Made by a program: the position numbers and the translations under genes
Assembly: GCA_936440205.1 (NCBI GenBank)
Contig: OW387147.1
Location: 25,631,629 to 25,695,628 of the forward strand
DNA: 64,000 nt
Direction of reading: 5' to 3'
Source: Lepidonotus clava
Taxonomy: Eukaryota; Annelida; Polychaeta; Phyllodocida; Polynoidae
In this document: positions 12,701 through 23,754 of the stretch, piece after piece
Position numbering within the stretch: position 1 is the stretch's first letter
Layout of the letters: every line of letters begins with the position of its first letter
Notes under the pieces: generated by a model
Told to the model about the DNA's origin: nothing
The model's database searches: none
What the model saw: only the letters and a program-made list of their open reading frames with translations

Positions 12701-15700
12701 GATATTCGAGTATAGTACTTCTTGCAATTGTAATAAAGGTCTGAATGAATGAACGCGAGTAATACACGCTATAGGTCCATTAGACTAATTTAGAGAGATG
12801 GGCTGGGAAATATACCACTTAGCTGACTGCAAAGGGCGGCCCAAATAGACAATGCCTTTGCCAACCTAATTGTGATATATGCATATAATAATTAGTCAGT
12901 GAGCCCTACTCAGCCATAGGCGAGACTAGCCTAACGCCATAGGTCATATGACCCAAGATAACATCCGGATGGTATGTCATTATCTAACTTGTCATATTAT
13001 CGTCATACTCTGAGGACAGAATCCGTTGCTGACCTTGAATTATTAAAGATATTTTTCTACATTTATTCCTAGAAAAAAAAAGTTAAATAAAAGAAATATG
13101 TTTGACATGGTCTCCAAAAACAGAATATATCGAGAGGTTGATGCTGTAGACCTAGAATACCTCTATATTCACAATAGTTAGTAGCAATATTATCCTTTTA
13201 AGGTGATAATGTGGATTTCAGGAGCTCGCGCATATATACAGACATATTACAGCATGGCATTCATGACGTTATTCAAAGTTCTAAACACGTCCCAAATGAA
13301 GACCTTATAATGATATATTGATTGGTCTCTGATAACAAGACAGTTGGCATCATTTCTAAATTCCAGAACTTATCAAAATACTTCAAAAGTGGGACATCTC
13401 AATGTAGAGAGCTAAAACAATAATTGAAAAAGCATCCTACGTAAGCTACGATCAATACCTAGTGTCTTTTCAGAGTGCAGGCAATGTGAGAGGCCTGGTG
13501 TTTAGATAGGGGTACTTTTGTCTCTAACACATCACTGAGTCTGAGTCAGTTAAGTGTGAGTAACCGAGGTTAACGAAAAACAAAACTAAGTTACTCAGAA
13601 GTCTAGCCCTGGCCCATGACTAAGTGGAGAGTGGGGTCGGGGAAGGTTTGGTGTTAACTGACCCAAATAGTTCGCGGTATTTCCTGGGAGTATACCACAT
13701 GAGCCGCATCCAGGGAGCTAGATGTGGTACACATGTACTTAGCGGATGAAATACATTCCCCACATCAATGTTAAGTGATGAATGTCTTTGAAATAACATT
13801 GGTGTTCTCTATGGGTCCGGATGCGGACAGTTTGCGAGTATCCCCCTCATAAGTCCAGGTTAGGTACTGTTGTCCCCAACGTGCCAGGAAGTTTTACATC
13901 ACTTTGAGATTTTCTACTGTAGTAGTATGTGTGATCATGTTAAAAGTGAGTTTAACCGGGAATACAGCTTTACCTGTGAATAATCTCTTTTAAACTGTGT
14001 ATACCAAGATAAATTATGCGCCTCCATGATCTGCGCCTCCATATCTATGAAAGGTGGCATATGTAAGATGCGTATGCTAAGTAAGGCCACATTCGCCTGG
14101 TTGCTGAATCTATGTCACACCTCGCATTGCAAAACACCCCCATATCCCAATCAGATGCATTGACCATTGTGGATACTACTTGCAGGAAAGGGAGCTTATA
14201 CATTCTGTAGGTACGGTCTAGGGCATGTAGGGTGGCGTGTCTCTTGAGACCCAAATCGTTTCTATAGGCTATGATAAGTGCATAATTATGACAGGCATTT
14301 GGGACATCAAACAATATTCAAATGCCCTCTAAATCCCGCGTTCATCACTAAAAGAAAAGTTTTCGTTTCAATAAATCATAAATAAAAGAGAAGAATTGAT
14401 ACGTAGTCGGTCGCTGCGGGTAGATGACATTTCATGTATCTCAGTGCTAGTATCGAGCTCATTGGTAAACATGTAGTATGCCTCACAGCGCGGCAAGATT
14501 TTTCATTGTCCATTTACGTTCCAAGGGTTAAAACAAAACACAGGCTCTGACACCGGTTCGATCCCCTTAAAATTAAACAGCGTATGGACCATAAATTTCC
14601 TGGATCTAATAACTATATATTAACTCTGTATTTACTGTCCCTCTGATGCTGTGTCTTCTATCTTTCAGGGTGGCGAGCGTGTGGTGTGCGTGCGGCACTT
14701 CGGGCTTTGGTCTGAGTATGCCGCGGTACCGGCCAAAATGTGTTTCGCGATCCCTGATGAGATGACGTTCGAGGAGGCGGCAGCCCTTCCAGTCACCTAC
14801 CTGACCGCACACGTAGTCCTCTTCAACTTCGGCAACCTGCGTCCCAAACAGAGCGTGCTCGTTCACATGGCTGCCGGTAGGTGTCACCACTAGTCAGTGG
14901 ACTAAGGGTTCAGAAATTGGTTTTAATAATTTGACACAGGTGATTCAGGCCTCGACAAATCAAGTGCCTGGGGTATCCAGAGCATACTCTTCAGCCTCTA
15001 AAGCTCCCAGATTTCACCACTTAGGAACCCGGGGCTCCCTTACTTGGATTGAAATTTGTTGAATTCTTATAGCAGAACTTGACAACAAAATTAAGTGCAC
15101 ATACCTAGTTGAAAATCATTTTCGAGCTTTAAAATTCTCACTAGGGAAATGGGCTCCAATATTCTAGTGCTGGGCTACTTGTTGATTCTGGGAGCCCTAT
15201 CGGCCCCAACCCAATTAAGAAATTCCTCGAGGGTGATTATGGCGCGACTCTCTCTAAGACTCTTTATTAGGTCAACCTATTTCCGTATTCTTGCATTCCT
15301 ACATGGTACCATTAAATAACCAGGTTATATATCTGTCTATTTAGCATTAGTATAAGCTATATAGTTGTGCCTTGAACAATGGCTATGAAGTAAGTCAAGT
15401 CGTGTCAGGAATTGGAAAAATCTTTATTTCAAAATTAAATTTCTTAATATCTCCCTTTATATTTGTTTTGTTGTTTTTTTTACCTTTATTAGATGGGCAA
15501 GGAAGGATACACGTTTTAGTCAATGAAAATTGTGATACGGAATTAGTTGTAAACTTATTTAAACGAATGGGTTGAGAAACATGTAGGTGCTAAGCCTGTA
15601 TACTGCATGTAGATATTATGATCATTATCAATAAAGAGGGCGGGATAGTATAGTGGGAAGAGTCCTTGACCAGGTTTGAGCCTTGGCTGAGCCGGCTGTA

Positions 15701-18700
15701 CTATACCTTGCCTTGCCGTCATTTCCACCCCCTTAGATTCTGTCAGCCAACTGGTATAAAATAACGATAGTGGTCCTGATATAGCTGAAAAATTGCTGAG
15801 CAGACATAAACTCCAACAATCATCATCATTATTATCAAAGATAATGACGTACCCTAAAATGGTCCACGTTCACATGTGTCTATCTTTAAGGTCAACAATC
15901 AAAAGATGTTGCAACACTAGGGCCTTGATTGGACAGCAGAATTATATTAGAAATAATTGATTTTAAAAGATTTATATTTTGACTGCATGGATAATTTTTA
16001 GGAAATTATCACAACAATGTGAATTTGCGCAGAAGTAGACGCATTATGTTATAAGCTGAACACTAATCCATAATTGTACCCCTACATCATAGACTCAGAC
16101 TGACAGGAGACCTATTTGTTGTGCATTATATTGTCATAACGCTCATTAAGCGTGGGTTGCCGATCTGAGGCAGGTTTGGGGTTTGGGAACCCACTGTGGG
16201 ACCTAACAACTGGGACAGGCCAGGTCGGGGGGTACAGATCACACGCGCGGCTACACCGTGAGAGTGTACCCACCGAGTGAAAGCACTCCCATCGTGACAT
16301 ACTAATTGTCCCTGACCTAGTAATAGTACAGAATGTAGCACTCATGTAATATAACGTACTATGGGAGAGAGTAGACAATCGTTTGCAAGGGTTGAAGCAA
16401 AAATTTCCTATAGTGTTTCTTTTAGATATCGCCAGGTTTCTATTAAATGAACAATAATTAAGCATACAGAAAGGAAAAAAAACTTTCGTTTGGGAAATAT
16501 TGACACTTTTCCGAGAGTATTTTAAGGAACTATGCTATTTCTAAGTGTATATTTCTATTAATGTCCCCAGTTCACCTCTAGCGCTGTAATCTTGAGGTGG
16601 TTATAGTTCAGCAGTTACCAATTATTGGTACCATTCTGGCGATAAGGTAACCTCTTTACTTAGATAAGACTGTTTGCCCAGAGACCCAGATAGTCTCAGA
16701 GATATTAGCCATCGTTTTGATACCATAGTTACACATACAGAAAGAAAAAATCTCAAACGTTATGAGACACAATCCCCTGTGTATCATTTCCACTGAATTT
16801 CCTGTGCGTATTTGTTTTATCGTTAAAATAATAAATTTGAAACTTTATAACATTAAGGTTGGTGTATACCATGATAAGACTATGAAATCATTTTGCAATT
16901 CTACAGGGTCAAGTACACTTTGAAAACTACTCTTCAGGATACTTATAAATACGAACAGTATTGTTAAATAGCAAAGGGCCGACTCATGTTTGTATAGGTC
17001 TTGGGCCGACACTCTCATAAATATTAGTCGCTAGTTAACCCCCGAGGACATCCGTACTCTAAACTTGCAGTTTCAAACAAGAGAAAAAGTGAAAAGTGTG
17101 TCAAGTCTCCTCCCGGAAACTAAAAGCGAATCATGTATTGATAAATTGATGCTATGTTTCTATAGCATATATATGTAAGTAAATCAGGAATATGAAAGTT
17201 TGAGATGTATTGTTTCGGATGGGAAAATTAGAAAGCTGGAGTTAGGGTTTCCATTTCAATCCTACATTTTCTGTAATTATTGATAACAGATCCTTGATAA
17301 GAAAAAATATTGTTGCCATTTTCCAAAACCCCAATACGCTATTTCTATAGTAAAGCATATGAAGCTACAATCTTACCCGTGGCGTTTGGTACTGTTACAT
17401 TGAATTATACACGAGAGGTGGAAGCTAGTTACTTTTTCCTAGACAATCGCCAATCAAATATCAGCTTTGGATACTGGTCACCATAGGCAGCTAAACCACA
17501 GCCTGCCTACTATTGCCCAGTTTAACTTGTTATTCGAATTCTAGATGTGGTGGCACTATATAATAACTGTTGGCAGAAGTGACCACATTACCCTTTTAGG
17601 CCTTTTTGTGGGGAAAAAAAAAAGATTATATGTTTAATATATATGATATCTGATCTGATAAAATGTAAATCTCAAAGGTAGATGGCATTAATTGTCCTTA
17701 AAAGAATATAAATCCTCAGCTAAAGCATAATTTGTATACCCTGTTTCTACTTTACCACCCAACAGGCGGTGTGGGTACGGCGGCCACCCAGCTGTGTAAG
17801 ACGGTGGATGACGTGACCATCTTCGGCACGGCCTCTGAGGCCAAGCACGAGCGGATCAAGGAGAACGGAGTGACCCATCCAATCGACTACCGACAGAACG
17901 ACTACGTCACCGAGATTAGGAAGATTAGCCCTGAAGGTATGTGGGTATAACCAGAAGTCGTTAATATATTTATAAAACTGTTTGAGAACATACCTGATTT
18001 GCTAATTATGGAATTCTCTATTTCAACCTTATATATTATTCCTTTAACTAATAAAATTAAATGTATCTATATTTTTTAAGGACGTACTTTGAAGATTGCG
18101 TTTTAATTGGCTTAAAAGCTTTTTATTGGTATTCGCTATAATAATAAATATAATTTCTATACTTTAGAATAAAATATTTTGGGCCTTAGGTCATAAGTAA
18201 ATCAAAGAATAATTTGTCTGATGTGACCGTTTTTCTGTATTGTGTACTCAGGAGTGGACGTAGTCATGGACCCGCTGGCCGGAGAGGACTCAACCAAAGG
18301 GTACAACCTCCTCAAACCACTCGGCAGAATCATCCACTTCGGTAAGTTTAACGTTTTTGTTTGTTTCTTTCTTTATTCACCATGTGTGAAATACATATAC
18401 AGAGATGCCACTTTTTTTTCTTCTTTTTTTTTTTTTTTTTTTGGTTCCCTAAAATTTGAGGTTTTCTCATTTCAGCCATGTTTAAAAATTTGATTATATG
18501 GAATTTCTTTGACTCCAAACCTCAGCGATAAAATACAAAAACTACATAATGGACTTATCCGAATTTGTTCAAACAGTGGGAATCGCAGTAGTGTAGCATA
18601 ATTACTGAGGACAGCAGAGTGAAACTAGACGTGAATCGTATGTTCTAACTTTAATGTTTAAAAGAAAAGATTTAAACCAGTATGCATACAATGCTATTAG

Positions 18701-21700
18701 ATCTAAGCGGATGTGATCCACACGTTTTTCACGAAATTCCTAATAATATTGATGAGGAGATTGAGAAAGGGAAAGTGCAATCTTCAGTTCTTGACGCTGT
18801 ACAAATGGATTAATGCTTACGGTGAAGCTTGTCACGTTATAGGGTTGGAAATATTGGTGTTGGCTCTCCTCGCGGCTTTAGTTAGCATGAAGTAATCATT
18901 TGCTGAATTGTTGTATTTAATGGTCATCAAAGTTTATATTAAAACTTTATTTACATTTTGTGTGTACGGATATGAGGATTACAAACTTCTGATGTTGTGA
19001 TACCGCCACATGTGTTTATAAAGCAAAAATTAATTTTACAAGAATATTCCGAGAACTACAATGTAAACAGTCAAAATTGTATAGTCACCCAGAAGAATAA
19101 AGGAGTTTTTTTAATACGAACTTTAAAAATATTCGGAAAACTGATTTTAATATTAGTATAGTATAATATAGTTAATCATATTCAACATGAAAATAATTAA
19201 AAATCATAACGCATGAGAATAATGAAACCATGAGAAATAATTATGAATGTGTGAAGACTCATTGGCACACCCACCGTATCATATGTGTATCGTGACAGGC
19301 TGGTCTAGTATCGGCCACATGGGTGTCATTCACCAACACTTTGTGTCCAACCAGTCTCCCCTTTGCCAGTAAATCACAGAAGTCGAGCTGGTCATTTCGT
19401 GGGTCGCGTGGTTACTTTGAGATCCACAGAAAATAAGACAGAAAACAACTAATAAACAAATGGCAAATGTAGCCGCCACCACATCTGACGTGACCGTTGC
19501 AGACCATGAATGGTGCCGGTACTTTGAACTTTTTATCTCTACGTATATACTTTTTTTTGGTAATTGATTTCTCGTTGTGCAGTTCACAGCCTTGACAGTA
19601 GACACTTTCCTGGTAACTGAGGTGTAGTTGTGGTAATACTCGGTCACTATTCCCATGTCGGGAGTGTACATGATGTAGGCAGTGGAGATCCATAGCCGGT
19701 CACAGCAGGTTGTGAATGACAGCATAGTTGAGAAAGGTCTGCAAGACCAGTCACTGTCTAGTAGAAAAAAACAGTCGCCGCGCGTGAGGCAACATTGTAA
19801 CTATATGTACTACCTAGGTCACCTACAAATTACGTGTATGTTGAAGACCATTGTCAATATTCTTACTACCGGTATATACAATTTTAAACTTAGAAATTAT
19901 TTTTTGTTTTTAGCGTAATAGATTCAGATGTAAGTTTCATCTTAACGTTAGCATAGTAGAAACCCCATAATAAACTATGGCAAGAGCTTGAAACTGAACT
20001 TGCATAAGTGTAGATGAAAGTCTCATGAAGAATATAAGTTGCGATTTACTCCTACTTTTTCATGGATGATTTGCCGATCGTCCATTTACCCAGTGACTGA
20101 TATAAACAGACTGAAACCATAGCACAGTATAAGGTTTGGATTCTAAAGGAAGAAAGGACAATTTCCGTCTCGCAAACATTAAGGATTGCAACTTCAATAA
20201 TCAAGGGCCAAATCAAAGGGTATCATAACTAGACATGGTATTTAAAAACATTTAAAGATAGACGAAGTACTGCATAAAAAAACACTGATTGCTCGGGGTT
20301 ATTGAAGAAGACAAAAAGAGTGGATAAATACTTTCATAAAAAAGTAATATATTGACTCCTCTATTCCCCAGGCGCGGCTAACGTGGTGAGCGGCCAGACC
20401 AAGAACTACATGCAGATCATCAAGACGTGGTGGAGCACCAAGACGATCAGTACGATGCAGCTGATGGGCCACAACAAGGGCGTGTCCGGGGTGCACCTGG
20501 GCTACATGTTCGACAACCCCGACCCACTGCTCCCAGTCATGGAGGAGCTGCTCGACCTCTACAGGCAGGGCAAGATCAAGCCTGTCATCGACACCGTCTG
20601 GGCATTCGAGGACGTGAGTAGATTTTTTTTATTGGCACGCCGTCGTACCACTCCTCTTTTTTTTCGCCATTGGAAACCAAAGGGATCAAAGGAGTATGAA
20701 AGCAAACCAAAGCGTATCAGGCGAAATTATCTAATGGACAGCGCTCGGACTTTCGCGTACGACGACAAGCAATAAACAGGAATGGATGGGATTTTACAGT
20801 CTCGCCAGGAACATTCAGAAATTTAGCATAAAACTGGTGCCAGCCTACCTTTGATACAAGTTTCTCTATATATCTATGAGTGCGGGAACCAGCTCCCCAT
20901 CTCTTGTTTACCGATGTTTCCGGTAAAACGGTCGTGCTGAGACCCGCCATTGGCAAAATGCAACTGCATAACCTCGCAAAACCGCCGAAAACCTGCAGAT
21001 CCGCTCGTCACGTGACAGGTGATGGCCGTACTCACCTCAGAAAACATATATAATCCGATAGAATTGATGGATTTCCTATCTGACATGGATCGTACATGAT
21101 GATTGAGGTCACATAACACCATCACTTGACCATTTATATCGATATCTGACCAAATAAGACCAGAAATCCGATCGTCACCCGACGCTGTGTTAACCGGGTC
21201 AAGTTACGCCCACCAGCCTCGCTTTCGATCCGACAAGAAGGGATCTGGGTCAAACACTGAATATTCATCAAATTTGCAGGCCTATTTCACCATGAAATCG
21301 ATCGTTCTTTCTGCCAAAATATATATGGAGGGGTAGATTTGGATACATAAATGATCATGTCAAAGTCCAGGAGGAGATATTTTGCGAAATAACGCGTCTA
21401 AACGCGTAAATGCATCGCGCTATTTTCTTGCAATTTCTGCGCCTTCCCCGGTGACAGAGCCCAGACCGCCCCGCGCTGGCGGCGGGGACGGTTGGTTGTT
21501 ACCGGGGGCTGCGCCTTCTCCGCCTGGATACCTGGATTACCGCGTTATCTGATGCTTTCAATATATATATTTTGGACGTCTGGACTCCCTTAAACGCATA
21601 CAACGCATTGAATACTCATGCGTTAACCATGCGTTCGTATCGAAGGGAAAACATTTGATCGATCGGACACGATCAACATGGCGTCAACCCTTCACCGGGT

Positions 21701-23754
21701 TCTCTCCCTGCACGCCTGCATCGATACATTGAATTCAGGAAACCAGGATTATATTTGGACTAAATATCTAATTGTGATCAATTCTGGATGATATACCCAT
21801 TCTGAAGCATTCATTACTTAGGCTGTACAGGTAGGTTCATATCTTTTTTCCAGCATTTGAAATGATACCGTTGAAATCTAGGCCTAAACTCGGCTAGAGG
21901 CCTTACGCGGATTGGTCGGACACTGGCAATTTGAAAAATAATTATCTAGACCTTATTAGGCCTATCAAAATGAAATCCATGTATATATCTATGTTCTCCT
22001 ATATCTCAGAGTCCCATTTGTCATATGCTTTGATTATTTTAGGCCTAGATACGTTTCCAATAATATTTTACAGATGGTCTGAAAAAATGACTTGACTTAG
22101 GCCTAAGCCCCCTCCGACACTGTCAATGGAGGCTCCGAAAGCACTTATTTATGATTCAAAGATTAAATGATTTGTGAATTTGTCACTATAGCGTCATTTT
22201 CCCCTACCTACCATCAAAATATCTTATCTAAAAAATAATAGATATCTAGGCCTAAGTCACTGTCACTGTCAGACTCATTACCTCTCAGTGTTGAAACGTA
22301 GGCGTCACACTGTCAATAAGTTCTTTTGCTGAATTGTCACTATAGTGTCCTTTTTTCGGACCTACCATCAAAATATTTTATTCATAATATCTCTTCTTAG
22401 GCTTAGCTCCTTCGTTTAATTCCAATGGGCGAAATTCTCATTTTATCAAATTAAATGATCAATCTCTTCAATCCCCTCAATCGGCCAACTTGTTTTTAGT
22501 ATGTTCAGGATATTAAAGGGCCATATCCACTAGGCGATTTTACCGTCGCCGAGCGACAGTAATATCTAGCATGTTTGATATTTTCCCGGCGATTTTCCCG
22601 GCGATCCTATCATCCGTCGCTGGCCGCCGAGAATGCACACCATACCTACGGGGAATCGCCCGGGGATTGTGATTGCCTGGTGATTCTGCTGGTTAATTTT
22701 AGATAATGTGACGGCCGTGTCGTCGCCGGGCGCCGGTAAAATCGCTAAGTGGGTATGGGGCTTAAGAATTCAGTTTGGTTGCTGGGTTGGTCATACGACC
22801 CCCGAGTTTCTTCTCATAATAGTGTGTGAATTGTTCATGCCAGGAAACTATTTGTGTTGGAGGGGTAGATTTTATTGATTGCGGGTAGGGTGCACTTTGG
22901 CTCTGACACTTTGTTGCATACAAGATGAAGGAAAAGAAATGTTATTTGATGGTTACTTTTCAAAACAATATACCCATAATGTCTTACATAGAATTAAGTA
23001 TTTAAAAAAACGTTTCTTATGTTAAACGATTTTTGCTGGAATAAAAAGTCAGTGTGATGAGAACTTGCCTGATTTGACGCCAGTGAAATTGATTGGAAAT
23101 GAAACCTCTACTTTAATGTATATTTTTCTTTTTCAGATTGACCGTGCCATGGCCCGGATGCACGAGCGTCAGAACGTGGGTAAAGTAGTTATCTCTACAG
23201 AGAAGGAACCCGAGCCCCGGCCAGAGCCCGTAAAGAAGGAGAGGAAGAAGAGCTTCAGCAAAAAGGACAAGAAGAAGGTCGAGAAGAGGGAGGGTGCTGC
23301 AGAGGAAGAGAAGAAAGAGGAAGAGAAGAAGGAGGAAGAGAAGAAGGAGGAAGAGAAGAAAGAAGAAGCAAAGGAAGAAAAAGGTAATCGACATGTGAAA
23401 AATGATGCAAAAATTAATAGACATAACCTGTAAAATACTTTTCTGTTCTCATAAATGGTCATATAGCAATATAAATAATGAACACATGTTATATGCGCAA
23501 GTATGTTGAGTTGACATATTTCAATAGTTCATTCTTATTTATCAAAACACATCATTCAACATGTTAAATAATCCTGTAAACTGAAACTTATTGCGTCCAA
23601 TAAAACTTATGAACATATAAATAATATGTAATGTATTACATATTTAGAAGCTGAAGTGAAGAAAGACGAACCCGAGAAGAAGGAGGAGAAGGTAGAAGCA
23701 GCAGCCGGAGGTGACGCGGAAGTGAAAGCAGAGGAGAAGAAAGATGAAGAGTAG
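3716..23754 (+). CDS. VAT1: VAT1-type zinc-free medium-chain oxidoreductase (synaptic vesicle membrane protein VAT-1 homolog)
   Basis: Seven coding exons: 3716-4003, 14669-14876, 17766-17936, 18252-18341, 20372-20613, 23137-23383 and 23648-23754. All introns are GT-AG, every junction keeps frame, and the product is 450 aa. The family is a quinone-oxidoreductase-like branch of the medium-chain dehydrogenases, cytosolic or membrane-associated, linked in vertebrates to vesicle and mitochondrial membranes. Residues about 14-130 form the GroES-like half (HGGYDKLK, then NFAELMCRQGMYDR and GMEAGG). A Rossmann Gly motif AAGGVG lies near residues 164-169, followed by FGTAS, ENGVTHPIDY, VVMDPLAG and KGYNLLKPLG, all typical of VAT1. 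The start ATG is in a good context (AAGATGG). The C-terminus carries an unusual Lys/Glu-rich tail of about 100 residues beyond the family core. VAT1L is the alternative, but the core matches VAT1 better. Confidence 0.93.
4004..5383. other. VAT1 intron 1, first part
   Basis: Starts with the donor GTGAGA. The short open frames at about 4075-4269 and 5091-5375 have no recognisable family and no splice partner in a sensible frame. Nothing else seen. Confidence 0.4.
5384..5708. mobile_element. Short non-autonomous DNA element with CAGGGTTCCCACGCA ends (copy 1)
   Basis: The left end CAGGGTTCCCACGCA is mirrored by TGCGTGGGAACCCTG at the right end. The inside is dominated by repeats of GGTCTTAAATTG, AAGGCCTTAAAA and related words, so it can fold on itself. 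A second copy lies at 31973-32264. No protein is encoded. CAGGG termini are typical of hAT-superfamily non-autonomous elements, but I cannot find a convincing 8-bp target duplication: the flanks are A-rich on both sides. Confidence 0.8.
5709..6539. other. VAT1 intron 1, no feature seen
   Basis: No gene, RNA or clear repeat end recognised. Confidence 0.35.
6540..6723 (+). repeat. Possible 3' tail of a retroelement ending in (ATT)n
   Basis: Starts near GACTAGTCGAAACAAC and ends in AATAAAATATATTATTATTATTATTG. A 3' tail with a short ATT microsatellite is typical of some LINE and SINE families. No coding sequence is attached to it. It lies directly before the LINE fragment, which has its own poly-A tail, so it would be a separate insertion. 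Confidence 0.3.
6795..8724 (+). mobile_element. 5'-truncated non-LTR retrotransposon (LINE), CR1/Jockey-like reverse transcriptase
   Basis: Two overlapping frames (about 6795-7186, then 7149-8579) together cover the end of a LINE ORF2. The first has the pre-RT motif like KPSGLSKISSRIFKD; the second has NNWRPITILP, a YSFRKGMST-like motif, YVDYSRAFDCLN, GVPQGSWLGPLFYLIFVNDL and the catalytic FADDT box. The shift between frames lies between 7149 and 7186. The usual GVPQGSVLGP reads SW instead of SV. No endonuclease domain is seen upstream, so the copy is 5'-truncated. It ends at a pure A tail (8704-8724). It lies in sense orientation in VAT1 intron 1. One frameshift and few stops suggest a fairly young but dead copy. 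Confidence 0.88.
7149..8579 (+). pseudogene. LINE reverse transcriptase fragment, 476-codon open frame
   Basis: The longest intact part of the LINE. It holds the RT fingers and palm: motif A with the FDCLN aspartate, motif B GVPQGS, motif C FADD. A thumb/C-terminal part follows (RYLGVDIDS, then LPYFEYGSF and NRCLKLIAYD). It stops at TAA 8577-8579, about 125 bp before the poly-A tail, which fits a natural ORF2 end. The N-terminal endonuclease is missing and the frame is shifted relative to the upstream part, so it is not expected to be mobile. Confidence 0.85.
8725..14668. other. VAT1 intron 1, remainder
   Basis: About 5.9 kb of AT-rich intron. Low-complexity items include a C run near 10519-10529 and a 27-base C run at 12251-12277. 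A TATAAATA near 10859 is followed by ATGGAT and GTAAGT near 10896, which looks like a promoter and mini first exon but has no further support. A B-box-like GGTTCGATCCC near 14555 has no tRNA around it. No gene is recognised. Confidence 0.4.
12251..12277. repeat. Homopolymer tract of 27 C
   Basis: Uninterrupted C run on the + strand within VAT1 intron 1. Such tracts can form i-motif or G-quadruplex structures and are prone to length error in assembly. Confidence 0.95.
14877..17765. other. VAT1 intron 2
   Basis: Apart from the SINE, only AT-rich intron is seen. Minus-strand open frames near 16112-16465 lack any family resemblance. Confidence 0.4.
15636..15833 (+). repeat. tRNA-derived SINE in VAT1 intron 2
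   Basis: The head resembles a tRNA gene: an A-box-like GGATAGTATAGTGG near 15642 and a B-box-like GGTTTGAGCC at 15673-15682, about 30 bp apart. The body ends in CATAAACTCCAACAATC followed by an (ATC/ATT)n tail. Flanking direct repeats ATTATCAATAAAG (left, from 15625) and ATTATCAAAG (right, from 15831) look like a slightly decayed target-site duplication. No protein is encoded. Confidence 0.7.
18342..20371. other. VAT1 intron 4
   Basis: Contains a T-rich run near 18410-18442 and a region around 19256-19740 of somewhat higher GC with a minus-strand open frame, listed separately. Otherwise nothing recognised. Confidence 0.4.
19330..19725 (-). CDS. Doubtful small membrane-protein-like open frame in VAT1 intron 4
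   Basis: A 131-codon minus-strand frame beginning with ATG. It holds two potential N-glycosylation sites (NYTS, NCTT) in its first half and one strong hydrophobic stretch (VVAATFAICLLVVFCLIF) in its second half. I do not recognise a family. GC content is slightly above the neighbouring intron, but another minus-strand frame overlaps it and no promoter, partner exon or poly-A signal is evident. It may be chance or a fragment of something old. Confidence 0.15.
   Translation of the reverse strand: MLSFTTCCDRLWISTAYIMYTPDMGIVTEYYHNYTSVTRKVSTVKAVNCTTRNQLPKKSIYVEIKSSKYRHHSWSATVTSDVVAATFAICLLVVFCLIFCGSQSNHATHEMTSSTSVIYWQRGDWLDTKCW
21380..21830 (+). promoter_or_regulatory. CpG-richer segment in VAT1 intron 5, possible internal promoter and first exon
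   Basis: Against an AT-rich intron, about 21380-21720 is GC- and CpG-rich (ACGCGT twice, GCGCTGGCGGCGGGG, several CG steps). At 21678 an ATGGCG opens a short frame of 37 codons, and at 21830/21831 there is a strong donor-like CTGTACAG|GTAGGT. This has the layout of a 5' UTR exon. Splicing to VAT1 exon 6 at 23137 would be the nearest option. No transcript evidence is available here. Confidence 0.25.
22513..22765. mobile_element. MITE-like element with long inverted ends and TTAA flanks
   Basis: The left end (GGGCCATATCCACT, then GCGATTTTACCG) is mirrored by the right end, which ends CGGTAAAATCGC then AGTGGGTATGGGGC. The inverted arms are about 35-40 bp with a few mismatches. Both ends are bordered by TTAA (22513-22516 and 22762-22765). 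The inside repeats GTCGCC and GGCGAT words. TTAA target sites are known for piggyBac- and Kolobok-type elements, so a derived non-autonomous element is possible. No coding sequence. Confidence 0.7.
23200..23754 (+). CDS. VAT1: VAT1 C-terminal Lys/Glu-rich tail (end of exon 6 plus exon 7)
   Basis: After the conserved end of the enzyme (HERQNVGKVVIS), exon 6 continues with a proline-rich turn and then four near-perfect copies of a KKEEE-type unit encoded by repeated GAAGAGAAGAAGGAG-like DNA. Exon 7 adds more K/E-rich sequence and ends at TAG 23752-23754. Vertebrate VAT1 has a much shorter tail. The tail is highly charged and probably disordered or a single alpha helix. The repeat DNA suggests slippage expansion, so length may vary between alleles. 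Confidence 0.8.

Larger units (their letters stand above)
20614..23136. other. VAT1 intron 5
   Basis: Holds the CpG-richer segment and the TTAA-flanked element. Reading through the exon 5 donor stays open to about 20775, but the VAT1 match stops at the donor, so the extension is not taken as coding. Confidence 0.45.

Noticed and set aside
14550-14575. GGTTCGATCCCC, a tRNA B-box look-alike
   Set aside because: No acceptor stem or A box around it; no cloverleaf can be drawn.
20614-20775. Extension of VAT1 exon 5 past the donor
   Set aside because: The VAT1 match ends exactly at the donor and resumes at 23137 in frame; the extension is unlike the family.
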